Shown one piece after another: positions 46,047 through 55,703 of a stretch of 64,000 bases of DNA. The DNA lies in the NCBI GenBank assembly GCA_944321865.1, contig CALUMZ010000099.1:61896-125895 (forward strand). The letters run 5' to 3'. Under the pieces are notes generated by a model. That model did not search any database. It had not been told where the DNA came from and worked only from the letters and a program-made list of their open reading frames with translations. Origin of the DNA: an uncultured Muribaculaceae bacterium. Lineage in GTDB: Bacteria; Bacteroidota; Bacteroidia; Bacteroidales; Muribaculaceae. The position numbers and the translations under genes are program-made. Numbering within the stretch: position 1 is the first letter of the stretch; every line of letters begins with the position of its first letter.

Positions 46047-49000
46047 TTTTGTTTTTATTATTTAGATAATAAATTATGGGAACTATAAAAAGATTCAGGA
46101 TAGTGGACGTGAGCAATCCTCCTAAAATTACAATTGCCATCGGGCTTTGTATTTCGTTCCCCGGTTCAGAACTTTTAACGGCCAATGGTATGAGTGCCAA
46201 TGCTGAAGACAGGGCCGTCATTATTATTGGGTTAAGACGGTCGATAGAACCTGTAAATATTCGATGATGCAAATCCATACCTTCATTGCGCAAGTGATTG
46301 TAATGAGACATTAACAACATACCATTACGGGTGGTTATTCCTAATAACGATATAAACCCTATTATAGCCGGAATATTCATTTCTCCTGAAGTGAAGAATA
46401 GTATAAAAATACCACCAATCATTGCCAGTGGCAGATTGAGCAATACGGTTAATGCTTGTGATGTGTTTTTGAATTCATGATACAAAAGCATGAATACAAT
46501 TATCAGAGCTATGACAGATGCAATAGAGAGTGTTTGCGATGCTTGTGCTTCACTCTCAAATTGTCCGCCATACACTATATAATATCCTTCAGGTAATTTG
46601 ACGTTGGCATCTATTGCGTCGCTAATATCATTTACAGCCCCTCTTAAATCGCGTTCATGAACATTGGCCGATACAATAATGCGCCGGCTGACGTTTTCTC
46701 GGTTGATTGTGTTGGGACCATCTGCCGATGTAATATTGGCAATAAATGATAACGGAATCTTTCCTACATTACTGTCGATAGGCAAGTTTTTGATTTCTTC
46801 AATTGTGTTGCGATTTTCATCGGGAACTTTGAGTGTTAAATCATAAGGTAATCCATCATCGTATACCTCGGAAACGACTTCGCCGGATAAAGCAATCCTG
46901 ATAAATTGTGCAAATTGAGGCATAGTGATACCGTATTGAGCCATTAATTCCCGTTTCGGAGTAATATGTAATTGTGGCCGAGATACTTGTTGTTCAAGGT
47001 TTACATCAACTACACCTTCGATATTGCTGATACAATTCTTTATCTGACTTCCTAATTGGTATAGTTTAGATAAATCATCGCCAAAAAGTTTTATTGCAAT
47101 TTGAGCCTTGGAGCCTGATAGCATCGCATCTATACGGTGAGATATAGGTTGGCCTATTTCAATATTTGCTCCGGGGATTGCCGATAACTTATGTCTTAGT
47201 TCCTCGATTAATTCATCTTTTGTTCTCTCGGAAAGTTCGTATGGAGCTTCTATCTCAGAAACATTTACGCCAAATGAGTGTTCTGATAATTCTGCTCGTC
47301 CGGTTTTCCGAGACACTGTTGTAATTTCCGGGACACTTAATATGATTTTTTCTGCTTCTCGCCCTATTTTATCAGATTCTTCGAGGGATACTCCTGGCAT
47401 GAGACTTACATTAATAGTGAATGCACCCTCATTAAACGGCGGCAGGAAACTACGTCCTAATGTAAATAATATAACGATTGATATTATAAAAAATGTACCT
47501 GTTGAGGCCAGAATCCCTGTTTTGTGTGAAAAACTCCATTTTAGAGCTTTACTATATATTGCTTTTAAACCTTTTGCCAACTGAGATTCTTTTACGTCGT
47601 TTTCATTATCGGCTTTAAGTAAATAGCTACATAAAACCGGAGTAACGGTAAGGGCCACAATGGTTGACGCAAGTAGTGACACAATAAATGCAACGCCTAA
47701 TGGAATTAATAACCTCCCTTCCATTCCACTTAAAAAAAACAGGGGGATAAAACTGGCCATGATTATAAGTGAGGAATTAAAGATAGGCATACGCACTTCT
47801 CGAGATGCTTCATTGACAATCTCTATAACCGGTAATCGCTTATCGATAGGTAAGGCTCGGTTTTCACGCAGACGGCGGAATATGTTTTCAACATCCACAA
47901 TAGCATCGTCTACAAGCGAACCTATCGCGATTGCGATACCGCCAAGTATCATTGTATTTATTGTATAACCAATGTAATGCAATATTATCATGGTTATCAA
48001 GACAGATAATGGCAGTGCAACCAAAGATATTATTGTTGTCCTGAAGTTCATTAAGAAAATGAACAATATAATAACCACAAATATTGCACCTTCGATGAGG
48101 GAGTGCTCAATATTGTTTATGGAGTTATTGATAAAACGGCTTTGCCTGAATGTATCGGTAGATATATTCACGTCTTGAGGCAAGTTGTTTTTAAGCTCGT
48201 CAAGAGATGATATGATTTTATCTGTAAGCTCGTTAGTGTCTGAATTTGGTTGTTTTGTGATGGTTAGAGACACGGCAGGTTTGCCTTGTTCTGAAGCCGT
48301 TCCAAGTTTGGGCGTTTTTGACCCCACTTTTACGGAGCCAATGTCGGCGATGGTTATTATTCCCAAGGAATCACTGCGAATTACAGCATTGGAAATTGCT
48401 GCAAGGTCGCGAGTGTTAATATTCCCTTTTACAATGTACTCGTTTCCATATTCATATAAAATCCCACCGCCGACATTGTTATTAATATTTTCGGCAGCTT
48501 CGGTAACTTCTTGCATTGTGACATTGAAATATTTCAATTTGTCGAGGTCAAGTAATATTTGATATTCTTTGATGTCCCCACCAATTACTTGAACTTCTGA
48601 CACTCCACCCAAAGCAAGAAGCCGGGGGCGTATAGTTCGGTCGGCTATTGTTCGTAAATCGAGCATCGATGTACTATCGGCCGTGAGGCTTACAATCAGC
48701 ATCTCCCCTAAGATTGAAGTTTGTGGGCCCAATACAGGAGCCTCTACTCCGGCAGGAAATTGTTGGGTAACGGTCGTTAGTTTTTCCATAACTGTTTGCC
48801 GAGCTTGGTATATGTCGGTTCCCCAGTCAAATTCTACAGATACGGTAGAAAAACCGGTAGTTGATGATGACCTTACCCGTCGCACCCCGGTAGCCCCGTT
48901 CATAACAGTCTCGATTGGGAAAGTTACAGTTTTTTCTATTTCTTCAGGTGCATATCCCGGGGCTTCTGTCATTATAACCACAGTCGGCGCATTTAAATCG

Positions 49001-49119
49001 GGGAATACGTCTATTTCAGATTTTATTGTAACATATATCCCAAGAACTATCAAAAACAGCGAGACAAGTAGTACTGTTATTCTATTTTGCAGAGAAAAAT
49101 GAATTATCTTGTTTAGCAT
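46039..49119 (-). CDS. Heavy-metal RND efflux pump, CusA/CzcA family
   Basis: 1026 residues, 12 membrane helices in the RND pattern with two large periplasmic loops. SLQNRITVLLVSLFLIVLG at the start, MTEAPGYAPEEIEKTVTFPI and GGIAIAIGSLVDDAIVDVEN (near residue 395) are typical of the metal-exporting HAE/HME branch. The VDD acidic residues in helix 4 are the proton-relay positions. It exports a metal cation (Cu/Ag or Zn/Co/Cd type) from the periplasm; the metal cannot be fixed here. It is flanked by adaptor and outer membrane genes. Confidence 0.92.
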   Translation of the reverse strand: MLNKIIHFSLQNRITVLLVSLFLIVLGIYVTIKSEIDVFPDLNAPTVVIMTEAPGYAPEEIEKTVTFPIETVMNGATGVRRVRSSSTTGFSTVSVEFDWGTDIYQARQTVMEKLTTVTQQFPAGVEAPVLGPQTSILGEMLIVSLTADSTSMLDLRTIADRTIRPRLLALGGVSEVQVIGGDIKEYQILLDLDKLKYFNVTMQEVTEAAENINNNVGGGILYEYGNEYIVKGNINTRDLAAISNAVIRSDSLGIITIADIGSVKVGSKTPKLGTASEQGKPAVSLTITKQPNSDTNELTDKIISSLDELKNNLPQDVNISTDTFRQSRFINNSINNIEHSLIEGAIFVVIILFIFLMNFRTTIISLVALPLSVLITMIILHYIGYTINTMILGGIAIAIGSLVDDAIVDVENIFRRLRENRALPIDKRLPVIEIVNEASREVRMPIFNSSLIIMASFIPLFFLSGMEGRLLIPLGVAFIVSLLASTIVALTVTPVLCSYLLKADNENDVKESQLAKGLKAIYSKALKWSFSHKTGILASTGTFFIISIVILFTLGRSFLPPFNEGAFTINVSLMPGVSLEESDKIGREAEKIILSVPEITTVSRKTGRAELSEHSFGVNVSEIEAPYELSERTKDELIEELRHKLSAIPGANIEIGQPISHRIDAMLSGSKAQIAIKLFGDDLSKLYQLGSQIKNCISNIEGVVDVNLEQQVSRPQLHITPKRELMAQYGITMPQFAQFIRIALSGEVVSEVYDDGLPYDLTLKVPDENRNTIEEIKNLPIDSNVGKIPLSFIANITSADGPNTINRENVSRRIIVSANVHERDLRGAVNDISDAIDANVKLPEGYYIVYGGQFESEAQASQTLSIASVIALIIVFMLLYHEFKNTSQALTVLLNLPLAMIGGIFILFFTSGEMNIPAIIGFISLLGITTRNGMLLMSHYNHLRNEGMDLHHRIFTGSIDRLNPIIMTALSSALALIPLAVKSSEPGNEIQSPMAIVILGGLLTSTILNLFIVPIIYYLNNKNKNE

Positions 49120-49133
49120 GTCGGATTTTCGTA

Positions 49134-50231
49134 TTAGTGTTCGTGAGAATGTCCCGGTACAGCACCGGCATTGGTTGCAAGTTTAACAATGATTGCGCCT
49201 GATGTGACAATATTCATTCCGGGGTTAATGCCCGAAAGTATTTCAACATTTTGGCCATCGCTTATCCCTATTGATACCATGTGTTTGGTATAACATTCGG
49301 CATCAACTTTTTCAAACACGAAAAAATCACCTTGTTCTTCCACTAATGCTTCAATGGGAACGGTAAGTGCATTATGTTTCGTTGTGCCAATTAGATAAAT
49401 GTCGGCATAGGATTTGGTTATTAAGCGATTATCATTATTTAGAGCGAAATATATTGGGATATAACCGGTTCGTATTGAGGTCTCCGATTGGTGCATTAAT
49501 TTCCCATTGAATTCACTTACACTATATACCGAATCGGTGTATGACGGCCTGAAGTTGGCAGACTTTACTATAAATTTACCATATCGCTCCGGTAAATCGG
49601 CTCTTAATATCAAGGAATTATTTGCTATTACAGTAGCTATGGGAGAACCTATTTCCACGTAATCTCCATTCTTAACATATAACATGGAAATTGTTCCTGA
49701 TATATCGGAAATCGGTAATTCGGTTCGAGGCTTATATGCGTTCAATGCTTGTAGGTATGTTTCCTTGGCGGCAATGTATTCTCGTTCTGTAACTATTTTG
49801 TCTTCATATAGTTGCTCGATGCGTTTGTATTCTTGTTCTGCATTTTCAAGCGTTATTTTGGCACTTTTGTCCATGTCTCCGCCAATAATACTGTTAGCCG
49901 AGATTGTCGCTACAGGTTCACCTTTATTGATAGTTGTGCCAAGATTAACGTCGCGCATAAGATGCACTATCCCGGATTTTGTTGCGGAAATTGTATATTC
50001 GTCACACTGGGCAGGGAATATTTCTCCCGAAACTGACAAGGTCTCATTAAAGTCATGTGGTTCTATAATTGAAGTCGTGACTCCAAAACGTTCGGCTTCT
50101 TCCGGATGGAGTATTATTTCATTGACATTATGCTCTTCGACTTCGTGCGATTCTTCATGTGAGAAGTTCGTATTATTGCATGAAATCAGTCCACCCGCAA
50201 GGAGTGGTATTATAAATACAATATTTTTCAT
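49134..50231 (-). CDS. RND efflux periplasmic adaptor (membrane fusion protein), lipoprotein
   Basis: 365 residues. A lipobox (LLAGGLISC, Cys18) is followed by a His/Glu-rich segment (HEESHEVEEHNVNEIILHPE), a barrel-sandwich hybrid domain, a helical hairpin (about 125-165, ITLENAEQEYKRIEQLYEDK) and a C-terminal part ending AVPGHSHEH. The His-rich ends fit metal capture, as in CusB/CzcB. It is 14 bases before the pump gene. A dispersed repeat lies 57 bases upstream of its ATG. Confidence 0.9.
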   Translation of the reverse strand: MKNIVFIIPLLAGGLISCNNTNFSHEESHEVEEHNVNEIILHPEEAERFGVTTSIIEPHDFNETLSVSGEIFPAQCDEYTISATKSGIVHLMRDVNLGTTINKGEPVATISANSIIGGDMDKSAKITLENAEQEYKRIEQLYEDKIVTEREYIAAKETYLQALNAYKPRTELPISDISGTISMLYVKNGDYVEIGSPIATVIANNSLILRADLPERYGKFIVKSANFRPSYTDSVYSVSEFNGKLMHQSETSIRTGYIPIYFALNNDNRLITKSYADIYLIGTTKHNALTVPIEALVEEQGDFFVFEKVDAECYTKHMVSIGISDGQNVEILSGINPGMNIVTSGAIIVKLATNAGAVPGHSHEH

Positions 50232-50287
50232 TATATATTAAAGGCTTAAAATTCAACAGATTTAGATAGATATAAACACAGTAGCGA

Positions 50288-50412
50288 TTAAGCCCCAAAT
50301 GGTCATTAGACAGCAAATATTAATTTTGAAAATGCCTTTTTATGTCTCTTTTTAGTTTCTGCCGGCATGATCCTAAAATCGCCATAAAATCTAATGACCG
50401 ATTTGGGGTAAA
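50288..50412. repeat. Dispersed palindromic repeat, copy 3 (about 125 bases)
   Basis: The ends are TTAAGCCCCAAATGGTCATT and, on the other strand, TTTACCCCAAATCGGTCATT. The interior shares TTTTTAGTTTCTGCCGGCA, CCTAAAATCG and CATAAAATCTAATGACCG with copy 1 but lacks about 55 bases. The minus-strand gene at 50306-50827 runs into it and takes its last codons (about 33) from the repeat. Confidence 0.8.
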
Positions 50413-50827
50413 TCACAGGTGGTGAACGCAAGCCTTTATATATAGTATGAAATAAATGGGTTAGAATATTTTTATAATGTCGGCTGCAAGTCGTGCATGT
50501 ATTACTTTTTAAAATAGGCGGTTGGTGTTCATATATTATGGCGGAAGAAAATAATTCTGGGCTAAGAATATTATTGTCATTGCTTGATATGTGGAAATAA
50601 TCTAATGTCAGTAAGCAATCTTTGTGCTCTTCCGGGGAGGTCGCTCCGGAGTCAATATGTTCATGCTCCGACAATTGATATTCTCCAATCAGGGTCTCGA
50701 AAATAACACTGTATATAATGTGCACGCCACCATTATGCAAATGATGGTGGAATTGAATCATACTGCTTGCTGCTATTGCTAAGGAGTATGACAAAACTAT
50801 AATATTTTGAGCCATGCGTTTGATCAT
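50306..50827 (-). CDS. Small His-rich protein heading the metal efflux operon (DUF6769-like), C-terminus inside a repeat
   Basis: 173 residues. A hydrophobic N-terminus (about 6-22) is followed by histidine-rich motifs (QFHHHLHNGGVHIIYS, SEHEHIDSGATSPEEHKDC) and a CTTCSRH motif, all fitting a periplasmic or exported metal-related protein. Genes of this kind often precede CusCBA-type operons in Bacteroidetes. The last 33 or so residues (from PKSVIRFYGDF on) are encoded by dispersed repeat copy 3, so the original C-terminus was probably replaced. A TAATTTTG box 5 bases upstream makes the internal ATG at 50815 a possible real start. Confidence 0.75.
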   Translation of the reverse strand: MIKRMAQNIIVLSYSLAIAASSMIQFHHHLHNGGVHIIYSVIFETLIGEYQLSEHEHIDSGATSPEEHKDCLLTLDYFHISSNDNNILSPELFSSAIIYEHQPPILKSNTCTTCSRHYKNILTHLFHTIYKGLRSPPVIYPKSVIRFYGDFRIMPAETKKRHKKAFSKLIFAV

Positions 50828-50920
50828 GTCACAAAATTAGAAAAGAATCTTTGCAATTATGTTGCAAAAGCAGGACCACAAAAGTAGGGCAGTGTCGGAA
50901 TGAGATGCGTAAAAGGTTCT

Positions 50921-51358
50921 TTATTTGTCGTCGTCATCATCTTCATCAAGAAAATCATCGTCGAAATCATAGTCATAAAACGACATTTCGGTGAAATGAG
51001 CTAAATCTCGACCATCTTTCTTTGTTGGGCGCCCCAATCCTTTTTGGCGATTGACGAAACCACTAATCCGTACCATTTCAAGCAGTTCATATTGGTCTTT
51101 TGTCGTAAGGTTTTTAAGGAAGTTAGGAACTAGTTTGGCGCCTACACGAGCTTCCGTTAAACCGATAACTTCAAATGTATAGGTGACAGGTGGCTTTCTT
51201 ACCGATACGGTCTCTCCAACCTTTACAGTCCTTGACGGCTTTACGGTTACACCATCAATGGCAACTCGCCCTTTTTTACAAGCTTCGGTGGCGATGCTTC
51301 GCGTTTTAAATATTCTTGTAGCCCATAGCCATTTATCAATTCGTTCTTCTTGTGCCAT
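50921..51358 (-). CDS. S4-domain RNA-binding protein (Hsp15-like)
   Basis: 145 residues. The S4 domain covers about residues 5-65 (RIDKWLWATRIFKTRSIATE; KKGRVAIDGVTVKPSRTVKV). A basic linker and a strongly acidic C-terminus (SFYDYDFDDDFLDEDDDDDK) follow. Hsp15 (HslR) rescues stalled 50S subunits carrying a peptidyl-tRNA. It lies 6 bases downstream of pth, a gene with a related peptidyl-tRNA role, which supports that function. Confidence 0.88.
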   Translation of the reverse strand: MAQEERIDKWLWATRIFKTRSIATEACKKGRVAIDGVTVKPSRTVKVGETVSVRKPPVTYTFEVIGLTEARVGAKLVPNFLKNLTTKDQYELLEMVRISGFVNRQKGLGRPTKKDGRDLAHFTEMSFYDYDFDDDFLDEDDDDDK

Positions 51359-51364
51359 AACGGA

Positions 51365-51928
51365 TTATTTATTGTTAAAATGCGTCATAGTGAACGATAA
51401 GCCTGAAAGGCAGAAACTTTTAATGGCATCGATGGCAATTGTTATGCGTTCGGACATTATGCTTTGTTGCTCTTCTGAAAAATTTCCTAATACGTAATCA
51501 ATTTGTGCTCCACGTGGGAATTCATTTCCGATGCCGAATCGCAGGCGAGCGTAAGATTCTGTTCCTAACAAAGATGCTATATTTTTCAATCCATTATGAC
51601 CACCGTCGCTACCTTTGCCTTTCAATCTTATTGCGCCGAATGGTAGGGATATGTCGTCGACAACTATAAGAATATTCTCAAGGTCAATATTTTCCTTGTT
51701 TTTCCAAAATCTGACAGCTTCGCCGCTAAGGTTCATATATGTAGATGGTTTCAGAAGCACCAGATTTTGGTTCTTTACTCTTGTGTAAGCAACATCTCCA
51801 TACCGCTGTGTGTCAAAATTAATATTGGATGCCTCGGCAAAGGCATCCAATATTTTAAAACCTATGTTGTGGCGGGTATTACGATATTCATTACCGATAT
51901 TCCCTAAGCCTACAATAAGAAATTTCAT
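51365..51928 (-). CDS. pth: Peptidyl-tRNA hydrolase
   Basis: 187 residues from ATG 51928 ([20 protein letters not shown]). The active-site histidine is in [43 protein letters not shown] and GGHNGLKNI follow, all family hallmarks. It cleaves peptidyl-tRNA released during aborted translation. An in-frame extension upstream overlaps the intergenic region with rplY and is not coding. The L25-pth-S4 order is a translation-related operon. Confidence 0.95.
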   Translation of the reverse strand: MKFLIVGLGNIGNEYRNTRHNIGFKILDAFAEASNINFDTQRYGDVAYTRVKNQNLVLLKPSTYMNLSGEAVRFWKNKENIDLENILIVVDDISLPFGAIRLKGKGSDGGHNGLKNIASLLGTESYARLRFGIGNEFPRGAQIDYVLGNFSEEQQSIMSERITIAIDAIKSFCLSGLSFTMTHFNNK

Positions 51929-51954
51929 TTTTAATAAAACAATATTTCTATATT

Positions 51955-52605
51955 TTAGCTGTTTGCAGTTGCTTGAGCACCACGGGCTGCACGAGTCAAT
52001 TGAACCGCACAAACAACAGCATGCTTAGCATTTACAATTTCATACTTGTCAAAGTGCAAGTCTCCAACTTTCAAAGATTGTCCTAACTTAATGTTGTCGA
52101 CATTGATTACTACGCGTTCCGGTATGTCGGTGTAGATTGCTTTAACTTTTAATTTCTTCATTGACAATACAAGTTTACCACCGGCTTTTACACCTTCGGC
52201 ATGGCCTTCGAGTTTAACCGGAACTTCCATTACGATAGGCTTCTTTTCGTTAACTTCGAGTAGGTCGATGTGAAGTATTTTATCAGTAACCGGGTGCGTT
52301 TGCAGATCTTTGAGTACTGCATTTATTGTTTTGCCATTGAAAGTCAGGTCGATTGCGAAAATATCGGGAGTATATATTAATTTTCTAACATCCTCCATGT
52401 TGACTATAAGGTCGGTAGTAATTATACCCTTATTGTTACAAAGTTCCACAACTTTTTGACCCGGGCCAAGTTCTCCGGTGTAGGGGAGTTCTACTATTTC
52501 TCCACCGTTTAAAACTACGGGGATTTTAGATTCTTTGCGAAGTTCTTTGCTTGCTTTTTTGCCAAGTACAATTCTCGGCTCGGCGTTTAATTTAAATGAT
52601 TTCAT
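51955..52605 (-). CDS. rplY: 50S ribosomal protein L25/general stress protein Ctc
   Basis: 216 residues. The N-terminal L25 domain (about 1-92; [20 protein letters not shown] with IPVVLNGG) is followed by the TL5/Ctc C-terminal beta domain (about 95-190; [20 protein letters not shown]). It binds 5S rRNA. It is the first gene of the rplY-pth-S4 unit, with a TAnnTTTG box about 82 bases upstream. The C-terminal tail is short ([10 protein letters not shown]). Confidence 0.95.
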   Translation of the reverse strand: MKSFKLNAEPRIVLGKKASKELRKESKIPVVLNGGEIVELPYTGELGPGQKVVELCNNKGIITTDLIVNMEDVRKLIYTPDIFAIDLTFNGKTINAVLKDLQTHPVTDKILHIDLLEVNEKKPIVMEVPVKLEGHAEGVKAGGKLVLSMKKLKVKAIYTDIPERVVINVDNIKLGQSLKVGDLHFDKYEIVNAKHAVVCAVQLTRAARGAQATANS

Positions 52606-52686
52606 TCTGTTGATAAATTTGTGTTACTAAAAATTAAGTTATGCTTCTTAATTTCCCATCACACTTGGAATCTGTAAAAAGCGTTG

Positions 52687-52694
52687 CAAAGTTA
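52687..52694 (-). promoter_or_regulatory. TAnnTTTG box upstream of rplY
   Basis: TAACTTTG on the minus strand lies 81 bases before the rplY ATG. No matching TTTG box was found 19-21 bases farther upstream, so it is only partly supported. Confidence 0.42.
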
Positions 52695-52779
52695 CATAAA
52701 AATATCGGAGCATGCCACTTTATCGAATTTAAAAATGAGGCAATTTAATAATATTATGAACTTTACGCATTTTGATGAA

Positions 52780-55701
52780 CTATTTACGACAGAAGTCGAT
52801 GAATTTACAGTACTGACAATTCTTCTCGTTTTGAGTTTGTGTAAATGGGACAGATGAATCGAATATTTCGCTTATTACATTCCTCAGAGATTGCATGTAT
52901 TCATCGTTAATGTCTTCGTAATCTGTGATTTCTTGTTTGTTAACCCTAAAACCGGAATCACTGATCTTGCGTATTGAGTATATGATGGGTTTTATGGTTT
53001 CGGTAGGGTGGTGCAATACTTTGTAGATGTTGCAATATAGCATTAGCTGTAACATTGCTTTTGCTCTGTTTTGTGATTTTGCATTGAACATCATTCCTAC
53101 GGAAGAAACCGATGTCCGGTCTTTTCCGGTTTTATAATCGATAATACGGATATAAGGTTTGCCGTTTATGTCGATTAAATCAACTCTGTCGATGAATTGT
53201 TTTATATTGACGCATAATTTGTCATCGATTTGCCAGTATAGCTTTTCTTCTAATTCGGTTTGTAGAATTGTGAAGCTGCATTCTTTATCAAACGAGAGCA
53301 GTTTTTTTATTAATAAAAATATAGCAGTTCCTATAATGACAGTTTCTCCGGTGAGAGGCGTGTTGCAGTTGGGCTTGTGTAGGTATATCTGGTTTATGAC
53401 AGAATGGATTAATGATTTTATCGATAATTCATCTGCCAATATTTTATTTATGATATTTTCGTCTACATAGATACCATTTTTGTTCTTTTTGCCATGTAGT
53501 TGATATATTTTTTGAAGAACTGTATGAACAATAGTCCCAAGAGTGCTTGGATCCATGAATTCCATCATCTCGTCGGGAATGTGAAGTTTTTCAATTTTTT
53601 CAAAATAAAATGCTAATGGGCAATTAATATAATGGTTAATTGCACTTGCCGATAGGTATTGGTTGCTTCCGTCAGTACGATACCGGTTGAGTATTTGCAT
53701 TATCCTTTCATTTTTCGGAATCGATATTTTGGTTTCACTTGGAGCATACACGTTAAAGCCTATGTGATTCAATTTTATTTGTGACTGGGGAAACAGTGTC
53801 TGCAATTGATATATAAAGCGCGAAGGCTCCCCGGAGCTTATGGACTGGGTTCGGGAATCAAAAAGTAAGGTTACATTTTTGGCTCTACTTATCAATCTAT
53901 AAAAATAATATGCATACATGCATTCTTGAAACTCCACGGTGGCCATCCCATTGGCTTTGCGTAATAAATGTGGAATAAATGAGCGCGAATAATGTTTTCG
54001 GGGAAATATGCGTTCATTCATTGATAATATAATAACATTGTCAAAATCAAGGCAACGTGTTTCAAGAATACCCATTATTTGTAGCCCGTTTAGCGGTTCT
54101 CCTTCAAATGCAATAGTTGCTGAAGAAATAATTCTGTCGACAAGGTAAAAGAAAGTATTGTCGTTCATGGGAATATCGTATTTTAAGACAATTGATGCGA
54201 GTGTGTTTAGCTTGTCGACATACGATGCTATGAATCCCATTTCAATTGACGACTCGGGAATTAACTTGTTGTTTATGAGATTGTCTTCGGCAAATGTTAT
54301 TATTCGATTAATGTATTTATACAATTCAGATACGTCAGTGGTTTTGATTACCGGGTCGAATATGTATTTTAGCGACGGAGCACATTGGTTGACGATTGAT
54401 TGCTCTACATAAAACAAATTGTTTTGTGTTATGTATGTGATTAAATTCGATGTTTCCTCAGGGGCCGTCATTTTTAATAACGGGTGGGTAAGTAGTTCTC
54501 TTATATTTTCATGGAAATAACAAAATTCTTCATTTTCTTTCCGTGCATTTTTGTGCATTCGGGCAATACATGCCACAAGCGTTGCAATTCCTGTATATCG
54601 TAATGGATACCCCATTGTGATATTTACATTTGTAATGCGAGGATTGATAGAGTCAAGTAACGGAATTAATAAAAACTCTTCGGGTAATACTACGGCTGTA
54701 TTGGTTGCATTTGCTGTATCGACAATGTCTCCATTGTCGATAAGTTCATCGAGTATTAATTTGGTATATTTGGCTTGTCCTATATTTGAAGGAATCCCTA
54801 TTGCTTGTATATGAGGGTATGTTATTATTTCTTTTTCATTCAAATTTATTTTAGATTTGAATAATTTAATATTGCGCCCGACAAATCTTGTTGCCTTGTT
54901 TTGTCTGTTTTTAAACGTCGGAGAGTTGTAATCCCAATAAAAATCGGCAATTCCTTTTTGTTCAAGTAGTTTGAAAATATAGTATTCTGAAGTGGAAAGG
55001 ACATTGAAACCTACAAAAATATACTTTTTATATTTGAAATCGGTTATAGACATTTCACGAATTTTTGCAACTGCTGAACGGTATATTTTCCCGGAATATG
55101 ACACGCCCATATTGTCTGTTGCAACGTTAAACCGCAAATATAATTCATAAAGAATATCCCATAGATTTGCAAACCGTTTAGTCTGTTCGCTGTCTTTCCA
55201 TAATTTATCGGTCTCGGAATATTGATGTACAGGAGTCTCCCCAAAATATTTCTTGATAACTTCTAATTGCTCCTTATTGAGATAATTTGCTTGAATTTCT
55301 TTTAAATCTTTTATGTTTCGAAATAATTGTTTGGGGTCAACGAGATATTTGTCAGTGTCATTGAAATCATTTAATACGGTATCGCCCCAATATGCAAATT
55401 TGTCGAAAGTCTCGGCTCTGTCTCCCATAATTGAGCAGTATTCTTTGTATATCAATAATAGACTTTCTATTTTTGAAATTTCAATGCTACCGGTAATATC
55501 GGCAACAAATTGTGCGATAGATGTAATTTCAGGCAGTATAATGGCTTTGTTGCCCGACGTATCGGCTAATTCTTTGGCAAAGAAAACGCCACTTCGCCTG
55601 TTGGGGAAAATAAAGCAATAATCACGTAGCTGTTCTGCCTCGTTTTCAATAAAAGCTTTTGCTACAAGGCGCAGGAATGGGGTGGGAGATTGAATACCCA
55701 T
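52780..55701 (-). CDS. PD-(D/E)XK nuclease family protein (AddB/RecB-like)
   Basis: 973 residues. The N-terminal part resembles the inactivated helicase fold of AddB (RDYCFIFPNRRSGVFFAKEL; GLQIMGILETRCLDFDNVII). The C-terminal nuclease domain has an NCPLAFYFEKIEKL start, the PYIRIIDYKTGK catalytic segment (Asp...Tyr-Lys) and C-terminal cysteines (CQYCKFIDFC) that with the upstream Cys could hold an iron-sulfur cluster, as in AddB. It probably trims double-strand breaks with an AddA-like helicase encoded elsewhere. It follows holB by 2 bases, so it is cotranscribed with it. Confidence 0.85.
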   Translation of the reverse strand: MGIQSPTPFLRLVAKAFIENEAEQLRDYCFIFPNRRSGVFFAKELADTSGNKAIILPEITSIAQFVADITGSIEISKIESLLLIYKEYCSIMGDRAETFDKFAYWGDTVLNDFNDTDKYLVDPKQLFRNIKDLKEIQANYLNKEQLEVIKKYFGETPVHQYSETDKLWKDSEQTKRFANLWDILYELYLRFNVATDNMGVSYSGKIYRSAVAKIREMSITDFKYKKYIFVGFNVLSTSEYYIFKLLEQKGIADFYWDYNSPTFKNRQNKATRFVGRNIKLFKSKINLNEKEIITYPHIQAIGIPSNIGQAKYTKLILDELIDNGDIVDTANATNTAVVLPEEFLLIPLLDSINPRITNVNITMGYPLRYTGIATLVACIARMHKNARKENEEFCYFHENIRELLTHPLLKMTAPEETSNLITYITQNNLFYVEQSIVNQCAPSLKYIFDPVIKTTDVSELYKYINRIITFAEDNLINNKLIPESSIEMGFIASYVDKLNTLASIVLKYDIPMNDNTFFYLVDRIISSATIAFEGEPLNGLQIMGILETRCLDFDNVIILSMNERIFPRKHYSRSFIPHLLRKANGMATVEFQECMYAYYFYRLISRAKNVTLLFDSRTQSISSGEPSRFIYQLQTLFPQSQIKLNHIGFNVYAPSETKISIPKNERIMQILNRYRTDGSNQYLSASAINHYINCPLAFYFEKIEKLHIPDEMMEFMDPSTLGTIVHTVLQKIYQLHGKKNKNGIYVDENIINKILADELSIKSLIHSVINQIYLHKPNCNTPLTGETVIIGTAIFLLIKKLLSFDKECSFTILQTELEEKLYWQIDDKLCVNIKQFIDRVDLIDINGKPYIRIIDYKTGKDRTSVSSVGMMFNAKSQNRAKAMLQLMLYCNIYKVLHHPTETIKPIIYSIRKISDSGFRVNKQEITDYEDINDEYMQSLRNVISEIFDSSVPFTQTQNEKNCQYCKFIDFCRK

Positions 55702-55703
55702 GG

